Positions 15,071 to 22,416 of a DNA stretch of 37,088 nt are shown in pieces. The DNA is taken from positions 1 through 37,088 of the forward strand of contig CAIVSQ010000149.1 in assembly GCA_903908605.1 (NCBI GenBank), written 5' to 3'. The translations under genes were made by a program, and so were the position numbers. The DNA comes from an uncultured Anaerolineae bacterium (GTDB lineage Bacteria > Chloroflexota > Anaerolineae > Anaerolineales > Villigracilaceae). Position 1 is the stretch's first letter; the number at the start of each line of letters is the position of its first letter. Under the pieces are notes generated by a model. It saw only the letters and a list, made by a program, of their open reading frames with translations. It made no database searches and was not told the DNA's origin.

Positions 15071-16386
15071 AGATTTTGCTGGTTGGAAATGGTGGTCGTG
15101 AACACGCCATCGCGGCGGCGCTCAGCCGGTCCAGGTTGCACCCTGAGTTGATTGCCTATATGAGTACATTAAACCCGGCGATTGCCGCGTTGTCTGCCAA
15201 AACCCAAATGGGTTCAATGAAAACACCGGAATCGATCGCAGATTTTGCCTGGCAAAACCGGGTGGATCTGGCTGTTGTTGGCCCTGAGGAGCCCCTTGTA
15301 CACGGAGCTGCAGACGCTTTGCATCGCAAGGGTATTCCGACGGTTGGTCCCCGGCAAGACTTGGCGCGTATGGAAGGGGATAAAACCTTCTTGCGTGAGG
15401 TCGTAGCGCGCTGGGCACCAGAGGCCAACCCAGGTTTCCGGGTCTGCCATTCTTCGCAAGATGTGCGTAAGGCTTTGGTCGAGTTGGGCGATGTTGCGGT
15501 TAAGCCGTTGGGCCTGACAAGTGGCAAAGGTGTGCGCGTGATGGGTATTCAGCTGGATACCGCGGCGGACGCCGAGGCCTATGCAGTTGAATTGATCAAC
15601 GCCCAGGGCAATGTGCTATTGGAAGAAAAACTGATTGGGGAAGAATTCAGCCAGATCGTTTTCACTGATGGCATCAGGATGGTACCGATGCCGCTTGTTC
15701 AGGATGCGAAATGTGCCTTTAATGGTGACACTGGTCCGATGACGGGAGGGATGGGCACATTCAGCATGCCCAATCACACCCTGCCGTTTGTTCCAGAAGA
15801 CCAGCTTCAGCAGGCGCGCGCACTGCTTTTCAAAATTATCATGGGTGCACAGGAACAGACCGGGCAACGTTATCATGGTGTGCTGTATGGGCAATTCATG
15901 GTAACCCGAAATGGTCCGCGTATCGTTGAGACCAATGTTCGCCTGGGAGATCCAGAGGCAATTAACCTGATGGCTCTGCTTAAGAGCGACCCGGTGGAAA
16001 CCTTTATGAGTGCGACCTGTGGTCTGCCCGAGGTGGTAGAATTTGAAAACATGGCCTCGGTAGCCAAGTACCTGGTGCCGCAGGGTTATCCTGAGAAATC
16101 GGAACGCGGTGAGCCGGTATCCATTGACATGGATATGTTGCGGAAGGCTGGTCTTGAACTAATTCTTGCCAACGGAGATCCTTCCAGTGGAGATGGGCGG
16201 CTGGCGCCAACCGGTTCACGCTTCGCGGCTTTGTTGGCCCTGCGGCCGGAACTTGCCGCAGCGGAAGAAGCAGTAGAATCGATGCTTGAACAGATGGCGC
16301 TTCCCGGTTTGCGCCATCGTTCCGATATTGCCAAGCCAGGTTCCTTACAGGCAAAAATTACGCGTATACAGAATTTGCTGAATTGA
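15067..16386 (+). CDS. PurD-like ATP-grasp ligase, archaeal type
   Basis: Homologue of phosphoribosylamine-glycine ligase, 439 aa. It has the N-terminal LLVGNGGREHAIA (G7-H13), VVGPEEPLV, the ATP-grasp lid VKPLGLTSGKGVRVMG, GDTGPMTGGMG (220-230) and the metal site ETNVRLGDPEA (E288, N290). EEKLIGEEFSQ and VLYGQFMVT resemble archaeal PurD more than the E. coli form. KPLGL replaces the usual KADGL/KPDGL. It could be the genuine purine enzyme of this organism, but no other pur gene is near and it is translationally coupled to a PfkB gene of the nucleoside cluster. An amino-ligase acting on a ribosylamine-type intermediate is therefore a serious alternative. Confidence 0.85.
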   Translation: MKILLVGNGGREHAIAAALSRSRLHPELIAYMSTLNPAIAALSAKTQMGSMKTPESIADFAWQNRVDLAVVGPEEPLVHGAADALHRKGIPTVGPRQDLARMEGDKTFLREVVARWAPEANPGFRVCHSSQDVRKALVELGDVAVKPLGLTSGKGVRVMGIQLDTAADAEAYAVELINAQGNVLLEEKLIGEEFSQIVFTDGIRMVPMPLVQDAKCAFNGDTGPMTGGMGTFSMPNHTLPFVPEDQLQQARALLFKIIMGAQEQTGQRYHGVLYGQFMVTRNGPRIVETNVRLGDPEAINLMALLKSDPVETFMSATCGLPEVVEFENMASVAKYLVPQGYPEKSERGEPVSIDMDMLRKAGLELILANGDPSSGDGRLAPTGSRFAALLALRPELAAAEEAVESMLEQMALPGLRHRSDIAKPGSLQAKITRIQNLLN

Positions 16387-16399
16387 TAAAGAGAGGAAT

Positions 16400-17104
16400 A
16401 TGACAGATCACTTTATTAATATCTACAAATCCCGGGCAGATGCCTATCACCGCATGATTGCGGTGGAAGATTATCAAAACCAGGTGTTCAAAGCCGTTCA
16501 AGCGGTTACCCCGCTGGATGGTAAGCGCATTCTGGATCTGGGAAGTGGTACGGGGCGATTCCCGCTCATGCTGCATGGGTTGGGTTGTAAGCTGGTGGCC
16601 CTCGATTTGCATTTGGCGATGCTGCGCGAACAAAAACAGCAGCGCGCACAGGTGCAAGGCGACTGGGAGCTTCTCCAGGCGGATATGCGCGCCTTGCCTT
16701 TTGCTGAACGTGGCGCGGATATCGTCATGGCGGGTTGGGCCATTGGTCACATGCGTGCCTGGTTTGCATCCGATTGGAAGTTGCAGATGGGTGCGGCAGT
16801 GGATGAAATGCAGCGGATGGCCGTTCCGGGAGGAACCCTGTTCGTTTTTGAGACCATGAGCACGGGTAGTCATACCCCGGCGCCGCCGAACAACGACCTG
16901 GCCGAATATTACCACTGGCTGGAAACCGAACGGGGCTTCAGCGCTCACGCTCCCATCCAGACTGACTATCGCTTTGATTCGGTCGATGAGGCGGTCGAGT
17001 TCACGCGCTTTTTCTTTGGCGACGAATTGGCAGCAACCATCCAGCGTGAAGGCTGGGCTATTTTGCCCGAATGGACGGGCATGTGGACGAAACAACTGGC
17101 CTGA
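16400..17104 (+). CDS. Class I SAM-dependent methyltransferase
   Basis: Soluble protein of 234 aa with the Rossmann-type SAM-binding motif I ILDLGSGTGRF (DLGSGTG at 46-52), an acidic ALDLHLAML at the end of strand 2, LLQADMRALPF (motif II region) and a VPGGTLFVFE post-motif strand. The target is unknown; the fold is of the ubiquinone/UbiE-like small-molecule type. It is the last gene before a bidirectional terminator, 13 nt after the PurD-like gene, with GAGAGG upstream, so it belongs to the same transcript. It may modify a product of the cluster or be an unrelated last gene. Confidence 0.85.
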   Translation: MTDHFINIYKSRADAYHRMIAVEDYQNQVFKAVQAVTPLDGKRILDLGSGTGRFPLMLHGLGCKLVALDLHLAMLREQKQQRAQVQGDWELLQADMRALPFAERGADIVMAGWAIGHMRAWFASDWKLQMGAAVDEMQRMAVPGGTLFVFETMSTGSHTPAPPNNDLAEYYHWLETERGFSAHAPIQTDYRFDSVDEAVEFTRFFFGDELAATIQREGWAILPEWTGMWTKQLA

Positions 17105-17205
17105 TGCCGGTTGTTATTTTGTCAGCTGGTCGCTTCTGAAGTTAACCTTGCAGTCAGGCTGGCACATAAGGCGGGCTCGTCTCACCTAAATATGTCGAAA
17201 AAATA

Positions 17206-17248
17206 AAAAGGTCCGCTGACAAACTTCACGGTGAGCAGCGGACCTTTT
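17206..17248. terminator. Bidirectional terminator between the nucleoside cluster and deoB
   Basis: A perfect 13-bp stem pairs 17206-17218 with 17236-17248 around a 17-nt loop. The GC core ggtccgctg is flanked by A-run on the left and T-run on the right, so it works in both directions. It lies between the convergent methyltransferase and deoB genes. Confidence 0.88.
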
Positions 17249-17279
17249 GTTGATGTCGGGTAACTAGTTGGCTTGGTCT

Positions 17280-18467
17280 TTAAGCCTGTTTTTGAATTTG
17301 TTGTAGAAAGCTACTGCCAATGAGGGGTTGTGGTAAGTGGAAAATCTCCATCAGGGTGGCATCGACATCCGCATAACTGCCACGTATTCCCAAGTCCACC
17401 CCGCCACGCACCGGCTCACCAAAGACCAGTAATGGGCTGTATTCACGCGAGTGATCGGTTCCGGGAGTGGTTGGGTCGACCCCATGATCGGCGACGATCA
17501 TGACGATATCGGTTGGGCGAAGACGGTTTTGGATTTCGGGCAAAGCCTGGTCAAAGTCTTGCAGGGCATTGGCGTAGCCGCGTGGATCGTTGCGGTGACC
17601 ATAAATCATATCGAACTCGATCAGGTTGGAGAAAATCAGGCCTTCAAAATCCTGATCCAGGTATTTCAGCAGCCCTTGAATGCTGTTGAAATTGTCCTCA
17701 CAGTGATGAGTGCCGGTGAGGCCACGTCCTCCGAACAAATCGTCAATTTTGCCTGTGCCATAGACCGATTTGCCGGCCTCTACCAGGTAATCCATTCCGG
17801 TCATATTGGGGGCGATCAGTGGATAGTCTCTGCGATTTAGGGTGCGCTTGAAATTGTCTGGCTCACTACCCAGGAAGGGGCGCGCTATAACCCGCCCAAC
17901 GGCATGTTTGCCGGTCAGCATATTGCGTGCAAGCTGGCAGATTTCATACTGTCGTTCAATCGGGATGATTTCCTCATGCGCGGCAACCTGGAAGACGCTA
18001 TCCCCGGAGGTGTACACAATCGGTTTGCCGGTGCGGATATGTTCCATGCCCAGCTCTTTAAGGATTTCGGTTCCAGAGGCGGGCTTGTTGCCAATTACCT
18101 CCAGGCCGGTCAGCCGGGTGAATTCGGAAAGCACTTCTGGTGGAAAACCGTTGGGGTAAACGGGGAAGGGTTCTTCGAGGTAGACACCCATCAATTCCCA
18201 GTGCCCTGTGACCGAATCTTTTCCGTTGGAAATGGGGGTCAACCTGCCATAGGCTCCCAGCGCTGGTTTTACCGGTTCCACACCCGGCATGGGGGTAATA
18301 TGGCCCCATCCGAGTTTTTCAAGATGGGGGAGGTGCAACCCGCCCACAGCACGGGCGGTGTTACTGAGTGAGTTGCTGCCCATATCGCCGTATTTGTCAG
18401 CATCTGGCGCTTCACCGGCGCCGACACCGTCCAGCACGATTATGATCGCGCGTTTAATTAAACTCAT
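17280..18467 (-). CDS. deoB: Phosphopentomutase
   Basis: Interconverts ribose-1-phosphate (or deoxyribose-1-phosphate) and the 5-phosphate; Mn-dependent member of the alkaline phosphatase superfamily. The protein is 395 aa from the ATG at 18467, which has AAAGGA six bases upstream; an in-frame ATG 15 nt earlier overlaps that site and is less likely. Visible motifs are IIIVLDGVGAGEAPD (metal ligand D13), KDSVTGHWE with the phosphorylated Thr at T87, TSGDSVFQ, GLTGTHHCEDN and the C-terminal VADHGVDPTTPGTDHSRE. All catalytic elements are present. It converges on the nucleoside cluster and would feed released ribose-1-phosphate into the pentose phosphate pathway, linking the two regions functionally though they are on opposite strands. 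Confidence 0.96.
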   Translation of the reverse strand: MSLIKRAIIIVLDGVGAGEAPDADKYGDMGSNSLSNTARAVGGLHLPHLEKLGWGHITPMPGVEPVKPALGAYGRLTPISNGKDSVTGHWELMGVYLEEPFPVYPNGFPPEVLSEFTRLTGLEVIGNKPASGTEILKELGMEHIRTGKPIVYTSGDSVFQVAAHEEIIPIERQYEICQLARNMLTGKHAVGRVIARPFLGSEPDNFKRTLNRRDYPLIAPNMTGMDYLVEAGKSVYGTGKIDDLFGGRGLTGTHHCEDNFNSIQGLLKYLDQDFEGLIFSNLIEFDMIYGHRNDPRGYANALQDFDQALPEIQNRLRPTDIVMIVADHGVDPTTPGTDHSREYSPLLVFGEPVRGGVDLGIRGSYADVDATLMEIFHLPQPLIGSSFLQQIQKQA

Positions 18468-18492
18468 TTTGAATCCTTTCATGATTCTGAAT

Positions 18493-18546
18493 AACCAGCC
18501 TGGTGTAATGACCCTAAAGTTGCTTTGGGGCTGGTTGGATAATGGC
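18493..18546. repeat. 8-bp inverted repeat just upstream of deoB
   Basis: aaccagcc (18493-18500) and ggctggtt (18539-18546) form a perfect inverted repeat with a 38-nt spacer, in the 133-nt gap before deoB on the - strand. It could be an operator or a weak mRNA hairpin. No convincing promoter was found there. Confidence 0.25.
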
Positions 18547-18600
18547 TGTCCTGGATTGGAAGCGGTGGCGCGAAAAACTTCTGCACCTGGTTGGGAATTG

Positions 18601-18894
18601 TCACGAATCGAGCAGTGATTGGTATTCCGGATGTTTTTCTATATATCCAGCGATGAACCAGCAAACGGCCTGTACTTTTAGTTGTTGTTCACGGGCATAA
18701 TCCAACCCGGCACGAGCCAGGCGGCTGCCAATGCCACGGCCTTCCAGTTCCGTGGGCACACCGGTGTGAGTAAAAGTGATGATGTTGTCGTCCCGATGGT
18801 ACTCGAGCACGGCGGTGTTACCCTCTAGTCCCAGGGAGAATCTGCCGTCCTGGGGATGATGCTGTACTTCCGGTTTGGGGTTGTTTTCACTCAT
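18601..18894 (-). CDS. Small GNAT-fold protein (YjdJ-type, Acetyltransf_CG)
   Basis: A 97-aa protein of the minimal GNAT family (COG2388). Visible are a beta strand region ending in TFTHTGVPTELEGRGIGSRL, which contains the acetyl-CoA-binding R/QxxGxG-like ELEGRGIGS, and AVCWFIAGYIEKHPEY, the family's conserved C-terminal helix. Human GTLF3B/NATD1 and E. coli YjdJ are relatives with no settled substrate. It lies 13 nt downstream of another GNAT gene on the same strand and is probably co-transcribed with it. The ribosome binding site (GGAAA) is weak. Confidence 0.88.
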   Translation of the reverse strand: MSENNPKPEVQHHPQDGRFSLGLEGNTAVLEYHRDDNIITFTHTGVPTELEGRGIGSRLARAGLDYAREQQLKVQAVCWFIAGYIEKHPEYQSLLDS

Positions 18895-18907
18895 GTTGGT
18901 TTCCGAA

Positions 18908-19372
18908 TTATTTAAGAGAAATTTTCATACCCAGGTGGTTGCCATTAAAACCCAGGCGTCTGTAAAAACGATGCGCGTCGACGCGTGTATTGTGGGTGGT
19001 CAGTTGCATGATGTGGGCGCCGCGCAGCCGGGCACGTTCGATGGCCCATGTCATCATGCTGCAACCGATACCCTGGTTGCGCAGTGATTTCTCCACGCGG
19101 ACTGATTCTACCTGGGCTCGCAAGCCGCCCTGGAAACTGATTGAAGGAATAAAAATCAATTGGAGAGTGCCGGCTATGTGTCCATCCAGCTCGGCGACGA
19201 TCAATTCAAAATATGGGTTGTTGTCAATTTGTTCAAAGGCAGAGATGTAACTCTGGGGTAGCGGAAGTTCGTAACACTCGCGTTGACTGCCTAACTCGTC
19301 ATCTGCAAGCATCCGGACGATGTCGGGCAGGTCGGCTTTGGTGGCAAGGCGGAACTGGATGGCTGGTGGCAT
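18908..19372 (-). CDS. GNAT family N-acetyltransferase
   Basis: A 154-aa single-domain acetyltransferase using acetyl-CoA. It starts with FRLATKADLPDIVRML typical of GNATs, carries motif A as VESVRVEKSLRNQGIGCSMM (RNQGIG pyrophosphate loop near residue 98), and ends with the motif B pattern HRFYRRLGFNG. The substrate is unknown; small-molecule amine or protein N-terminus are possible. It sits 21 nt after the degV-like gene and 13 nt before the small GNAT gene, all on the - strand, suggesting one operon. No strong ribosome binding site is seen. Confidence 0.88.
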   Translation of the reverse strand: MPPAIQFRLATKADLPDIVRMLADDELGSQRECYELPLPQSYISAFEQIDNNPYFELIVAELDGHIAGTLQLIFIPSISFQGGLRAQVESVRVEKSLRNQGIGCSMMTWAIERARLRGAHIMQLTTHNTRVDAHRFYRRLGFNGNHLGMKISLK

Positions 19373-19393
19373 AAGCTTGTCTCGAGGTTGTGT

Positions 19394-20257
19394 TTAGTTT
19401 GAAACCGGGTAAAAACATAACCCGGTGGTGCCTGGGCCGGTGTGGACTGCCAGGGCGGGGGAAAGCTCGGCAATGATCGATTCGGCTACTTGCAAGTTAC
19501 TCTCAACGATCTCCTGCAGCTTTTTGGCTTCCTCGAGCGCTCCGGCGTGTACAACCGCGACCTTGACCGGAGCCTGCCCAGCCACTTCAGCTACGTATTC
19601 TGCCATTTTCTTGTAAGCTTGCAGACGTGAGTGCGCCATGCCCAGCGCCACGATGACACCATCTTTCATGCCGATCAGCGGTTTGATGTTGAGCACGGCA
19701 CCCATCATCCGTTTCGCAAGACCAATTCGTCCACCCATGTACAGATACTTGAGTGTGTCTGCTGTCTGGATCATACTGGTCACCGGGATCATACGGCTGA
19801 CCAGTTCCATGAGCTGATCCAGCGTAGCGCCGGCAAGCGCGGCGCGTGCGCTCTCGATCACGATCCAGCCCTGGCAAAGAGATACGTTTTGGGTATCGAC
19901 TACTTCCAAGCGGACATCCGGGTGCTGGCTCATGATCATGGACTGGGCAACTTTTGCTGCAGAGTAAGCGGCGCTGCCCCGCGAAGTCATATGAATGCTG
20001 AGAATATTGGCTGCACCGTTTTCAATCAGTTGCTGGTATTTTTGAAAGTAATCCCCAGGACCAGGGCTGGCCGTGGTTGGCAGGGTGGTCGCTCCGGGTA
20101 GCCAATTCAGGAACTCACTTCTTTGAATATTCACAAGGTCACGCAGGACTTCCTGCCCGCGATGAATATAATATGCCACGGTTTGAATGCCGAGTTGGTC
20201 GAGTAAATTATCGGGGATGCTTGCGCAGCTATCCGTTACCACGGTTACTTGAGACAT
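19394..20257 (-). CDS. DegV family fatty-acid-binding protein
   Basis: Protein of 287 aa of the DegV/FakB fold, which binds a fatty acid and in Firmicutes presents it to the FakA kinase for phosphorylation. Motifs are VVTDSCASIPDNL (residues 6-18) and TTASPGPGDYFQKY near 60, which hold the carboxylate-binding Ser/Thr, and a central helical domain with MGGRIGLAKRMMG. The ATG has an ideal AAGGAG five bases upstream. It heads the - strand group with the two GNAT genes and possibly deoB. No fakA/DAK2-domain gene is in the window. On the - strand a TAAAAT (20284-20289) upstream could serve as its -10 element. Confidence 0.9.
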   Translation of the reverse strand: MSQVTVVTDSCASIPDNLLDQLGIQTVAYYIHRGQEVLRDLVNIQRSEFLNWLPGATTLPTTASPGPGDYFQKYQQLIENGAANILSIHMTSRGSAAYSAAKVAQSMIMSQHPDVRLEVVDTQNVSLCQGWIVIESARAALAGATLDQLMELVSRMIPVTSMIQTADTLKYLYMGGRIGLAKRMMGAVLNIKPLIGMKDGVIVALGMAHSRLQAYKKMAEYVAEVAGQAPVKVAVVHAGALEEAKKLQEIVESNLQVAESIIAELSPALAVHTGPGTTGLCFYPVSN

Positions 20258-20328
20258 ACCAGCTCCTTAATTTCTTCAAACACATTTTACACTTTTTTGA
20301 GATCGATTTGTTTAAAACGAATTGATTA

Positions 20329-20357
20329 TTGACCCTCGTCCTTTTTCCTCTTACAAT
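20329..20357 (+). promoter_or_regulatory. Sigma-70-type promoter for the lysine aminomutase gene
   Basis: TTGACC at 20329-20334 and TACAAT at 20352-20357 are separated by exactly 17 nt, one mismatch-class away from the consensus in each box. Transcription would start near 20364 and leave a leader of about 135 nt before the ATG at 20500. The leader contains no structure I could assign to a known riboswitch. Confidence 0.6.
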
Positions 20358-20499
20358 ACCTTTATGCTGACCATTTTTAATTATTTCGGTGGTTTTTTCC
20401 GCCCGGATCATGATCCTCCGCGCGATTGTCGCTAAACATAGCCTGTTTTCCTGTTTTATGATCGTATTCCGACAATCGATAGATAGCTGAGAGGAAAAA

Positions 20500-21834
20500 A
20501 TGACACAACCCTTTGTTTCCAAACGCGCCGCCATTTACCAGGATGTTCCCGATGAAAAGTGGAATGACTGGCGTTGGCAGTTAAGCAATCGCCTGAATAA
20601 CGCTGAAGATATTCAAAAAGTCATGACCCTGACCGAGAGCGAACAAAAAGCCCTCAACACAAGCGGGTTGTTCCGTGTTGATGTGACGCCGTATTACATC
20701 TCTTTGATCGATCCGAATGATCCCGAGGACCCGATTCGAAAACAGATCATTCCACGATCTGAAGAGATGCAGGCTTTCACTGCCATGATGGAAGATTCAC
20801 TTGCCGAGGATCGTCACTCTCCCGTACCTGGCCTGGTGCATCGTTATCCCGACCGCGTGCTGATGTTGGTCACGACGCAGTGCGCATCGTACTGTCGCTA
20901 TTGCACACGCTCGCGCATCGTGGGTGATCCGGGGCAGACCTTCAATCGTCAGGAATTCGAGATGCAGATCGATTACATCAAGAATACTCCCCAGGTGCGT
21001 GATGTCTTGCTTTCGGGTGGTGATCCGCTGGTGCTGGCCCCGAAAATTTTGGAAGAGCTGTTGAGTCGACTCCGGGATATCCCGCATGTTGAGATCATCC
21101 GCATTGGATCGCGGGTGCCGGTATTTATGCCGCAGCGTATCACCCAGGAACTGTGTGATATGCTTTCAAAGTATCACCCTTTCTGGATGAATATTCATGT
21201 CAATCACCCGAATGAAATATCGGCTGAATTGGCAGTGGCCACAGATCGCCTGACCCGGGCGGGGATTCAGCTTGGCAACCAATCGGTACTGCTGGCAGGC
21301 GTGAATGATTGCGTACATATCCAGCGTGACCTTGTTCACAAGCTAGTTCGCATCCGGGTGCGGCCGTACTATTTGTATCAATGTGACTTGGTGGAGGGTG
21401 CCGGGCACTTCCGCACCCCGGTTGCCAAGGGTATTGAGATCATTGAAGGTTTGCGTGGTCACACTTCAGGGTATGCTGTGCCCCAGTTTATTGTCGATGC
21501 ACCTGGTGGCGGTGGTAAAATCCCGGTAATGCCCAATTACCAAATCAGCATGTCCGATCATAAGATTATTCTGCGGAACTACGAAGGATACATTGCCACC
21601 TACGAAGAACCGCAAGAATATAAGGCCCATAATCCCAAGACTTGTAAGGCATGTCAGAACAAGCGCGTGGAAGCGGGTCAGACCGGGCTCACAGGTTTGT
21701 TGGAAGGTGAGCAGTTATTCATCAAGCCGGAAGGTTTCGACCACCTGCATAATCGTGGAGGTATGCAGCATCGGCTTAAAGATGAAAACAAGTGGAAACC
21801 GCTCGGGATTGGTTCGGGCGATTCCACTGATTAA
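20500..21834 (+). CDS. kamA: Lysine 2,3-aminomutase (radical SAM, PLP)
   Basis: Converts L-lysine to beta-lysine using a 4Fe-4S cluster, SAM and PLP. The protein (444 aa) has the radical-SAM triad C128-x3-C132-x2-C135 (CASYCRYC), substrate-binding D296 (YQCDLVEG) and D333 (FIVDAPGG), and PLP lysine K340 (GGGGKIP). These sit at a constant +3 offset from C293/D330/K337-numbered residues of the Clostridium subterminale enzyme (D293, D330, K337), strong support for true KamA and not EpmB, which is shorter. A C-terminal zinc-site-like CKACQNKRVEAG follows near residue 385. No other lysine-fermentation genes are nearby, so the product use is unclear. GAGAGGAAAAA provides a strong ribosome binding site. 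A glutamate or arginine 2,3-aminomutase specificity is less likely. Confidence 0.92.
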   Translation: MTQPFVSKRAAIYQDVPDEKWNDWRWQLSNRLNNAEDIQKVMTLTESEQKALNTSGLFRVDVTPYYISLIDPNDPEDPIRKQIIPRSEEMQAFTAMMEDSLAEDRHSPVPGLVHRYPDRVLMLVTTQCASYCRYCTRSRIVGDPGQTFNRQEFEMQIDYIKNTPQVRDVLLSGGDPLVLAPKILEELLSRLRDIPHVEIIRIGSRVPVFMPQRITQELCDMLSKYHPFWMNIHVNHPNEISAELAVATDRLTRAGIQLGNQSVLLAGVNDCVHIQRDLVHKLVRIRVRPYYLYQCDLVEGAGHFRTPVAKGIEIIEGLRGHTSGYAVPQFIVDAPGGGGKIPVMPNYQISMSDHKIILRNYEGYIATYEEPQEYKAHNPKTCKACQNKRVEAGQTGLTGLLEGEQLFIKPEGFDHLHNRGGMQHRLKDENKWKPLGIGSGDSTD

Positions 21835-21917
21835 CCGATCCGGTGATTGATGGGCAGGAAGCAGGGAAATTTTCTGCTGTCCCCCGTGAACCGGAGATAT
21901 TTCGTAAGGAGTAAAAA

Positions 21918-22367
21918 ATGAAAACCGCAAAATTGTTCTCTGTTTTATTGGCTTTGATCCTGCTTGTGACCGCCACTGCCTCTCCGGCTGCTGCGCGTTC
22001 CGAAGCCAGCGCTTCACTGAGTATTCAACCACTTGGCGCTTATAGCTGCGCCCTGGTCAAACAAGCACCCGCTGACTGGGTAAAAATGAAGCCGCGCCAG
22101 TCCTTTGATATGTTCTGGACCGTGCAAAATACCGGCGCTATCTGGCCAGCCAGCTCCACTCGCCTGGTTTATCTGAGCGGCGCAAAAATGCAAACCGCCG
22201 GTGATTCTTTTAACCTGGCCGCCAGTGTTGGCCGTGGTGGAAAAGTCAAGCTTGGCGTCGATATGATTGCTCCCAAGACCCCCGGTACCTACACATCTAC
22301 CTGGGGCCTGTACGCAGGCAATACCCGGATTTGTCGTGTCTACATCATCGTGACCGTCGCCCGCTAA
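21918..22367 (+). CDS. Secreted NBR1-type Ig-like domain protein
   Basis: Small exported protein of 149 aa. Residues 1-27 form a signal peptide (MKTAK, hydrophobic LLALILLVTATA, then ASPAAARS with an AxA cleavage site). The remainder is a single beta-sandwich resembling the NBR1/Next-to-BRCA1 central domain, recognised by the FWTVQNTGAIWP core, a VYLSGAKM strand and the closing GTYTSTWGLYAG. Two cysteines flank the domain (YSC near 43, RIC near 139) and could form a disulfide. The next gene encodes a related domain, so this is a tandem pair. AAGGAG precedes the ATG. Function is unknown; a cell-surface or envelope adhesion/structural role is possible. Confidence 0.8.
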   Translation: MKTAKLFSVLLALILLVTATASPAAARSEASASLSIQPLGAYSCALVKQAPADWVKMKPRQSFDMFWTVQNTGAIWPASSTRLVYLSGAKMQTAGDSFNLAASVGRGGKVKLGVDMIAPKTPGTYTSTWGLYAGNTRICRVYIIVTVAR

Positions 22368-22416
22368 GCCCCTCGGAAACAGTGTTTTTTCTCCACGAAG
22401 TTTTTCCTGAAATGCC

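Noticed and set aside
16358-17095. 245-codon open frame on the - strand opposite the methyltransferase gene
   Set aside because: No family features, whereas the + strand shows a SAM-binding motif and good start.
44-17104. Archaeal-type AMP/ribose-1,5-bisphosphate pathway with RuBisCO
   Set aside because: PfkB kinases fit in part, but no RuBisCO or R15P isomerase-like gene is present in the window.
18601-21834. N-acetyl-beta-lysine pair (AblA with AblB) from kamA and the nearby GNAT genes
   Set aside because: The GNATs are on the opposite strand, much shorter than AblB and in another operon.
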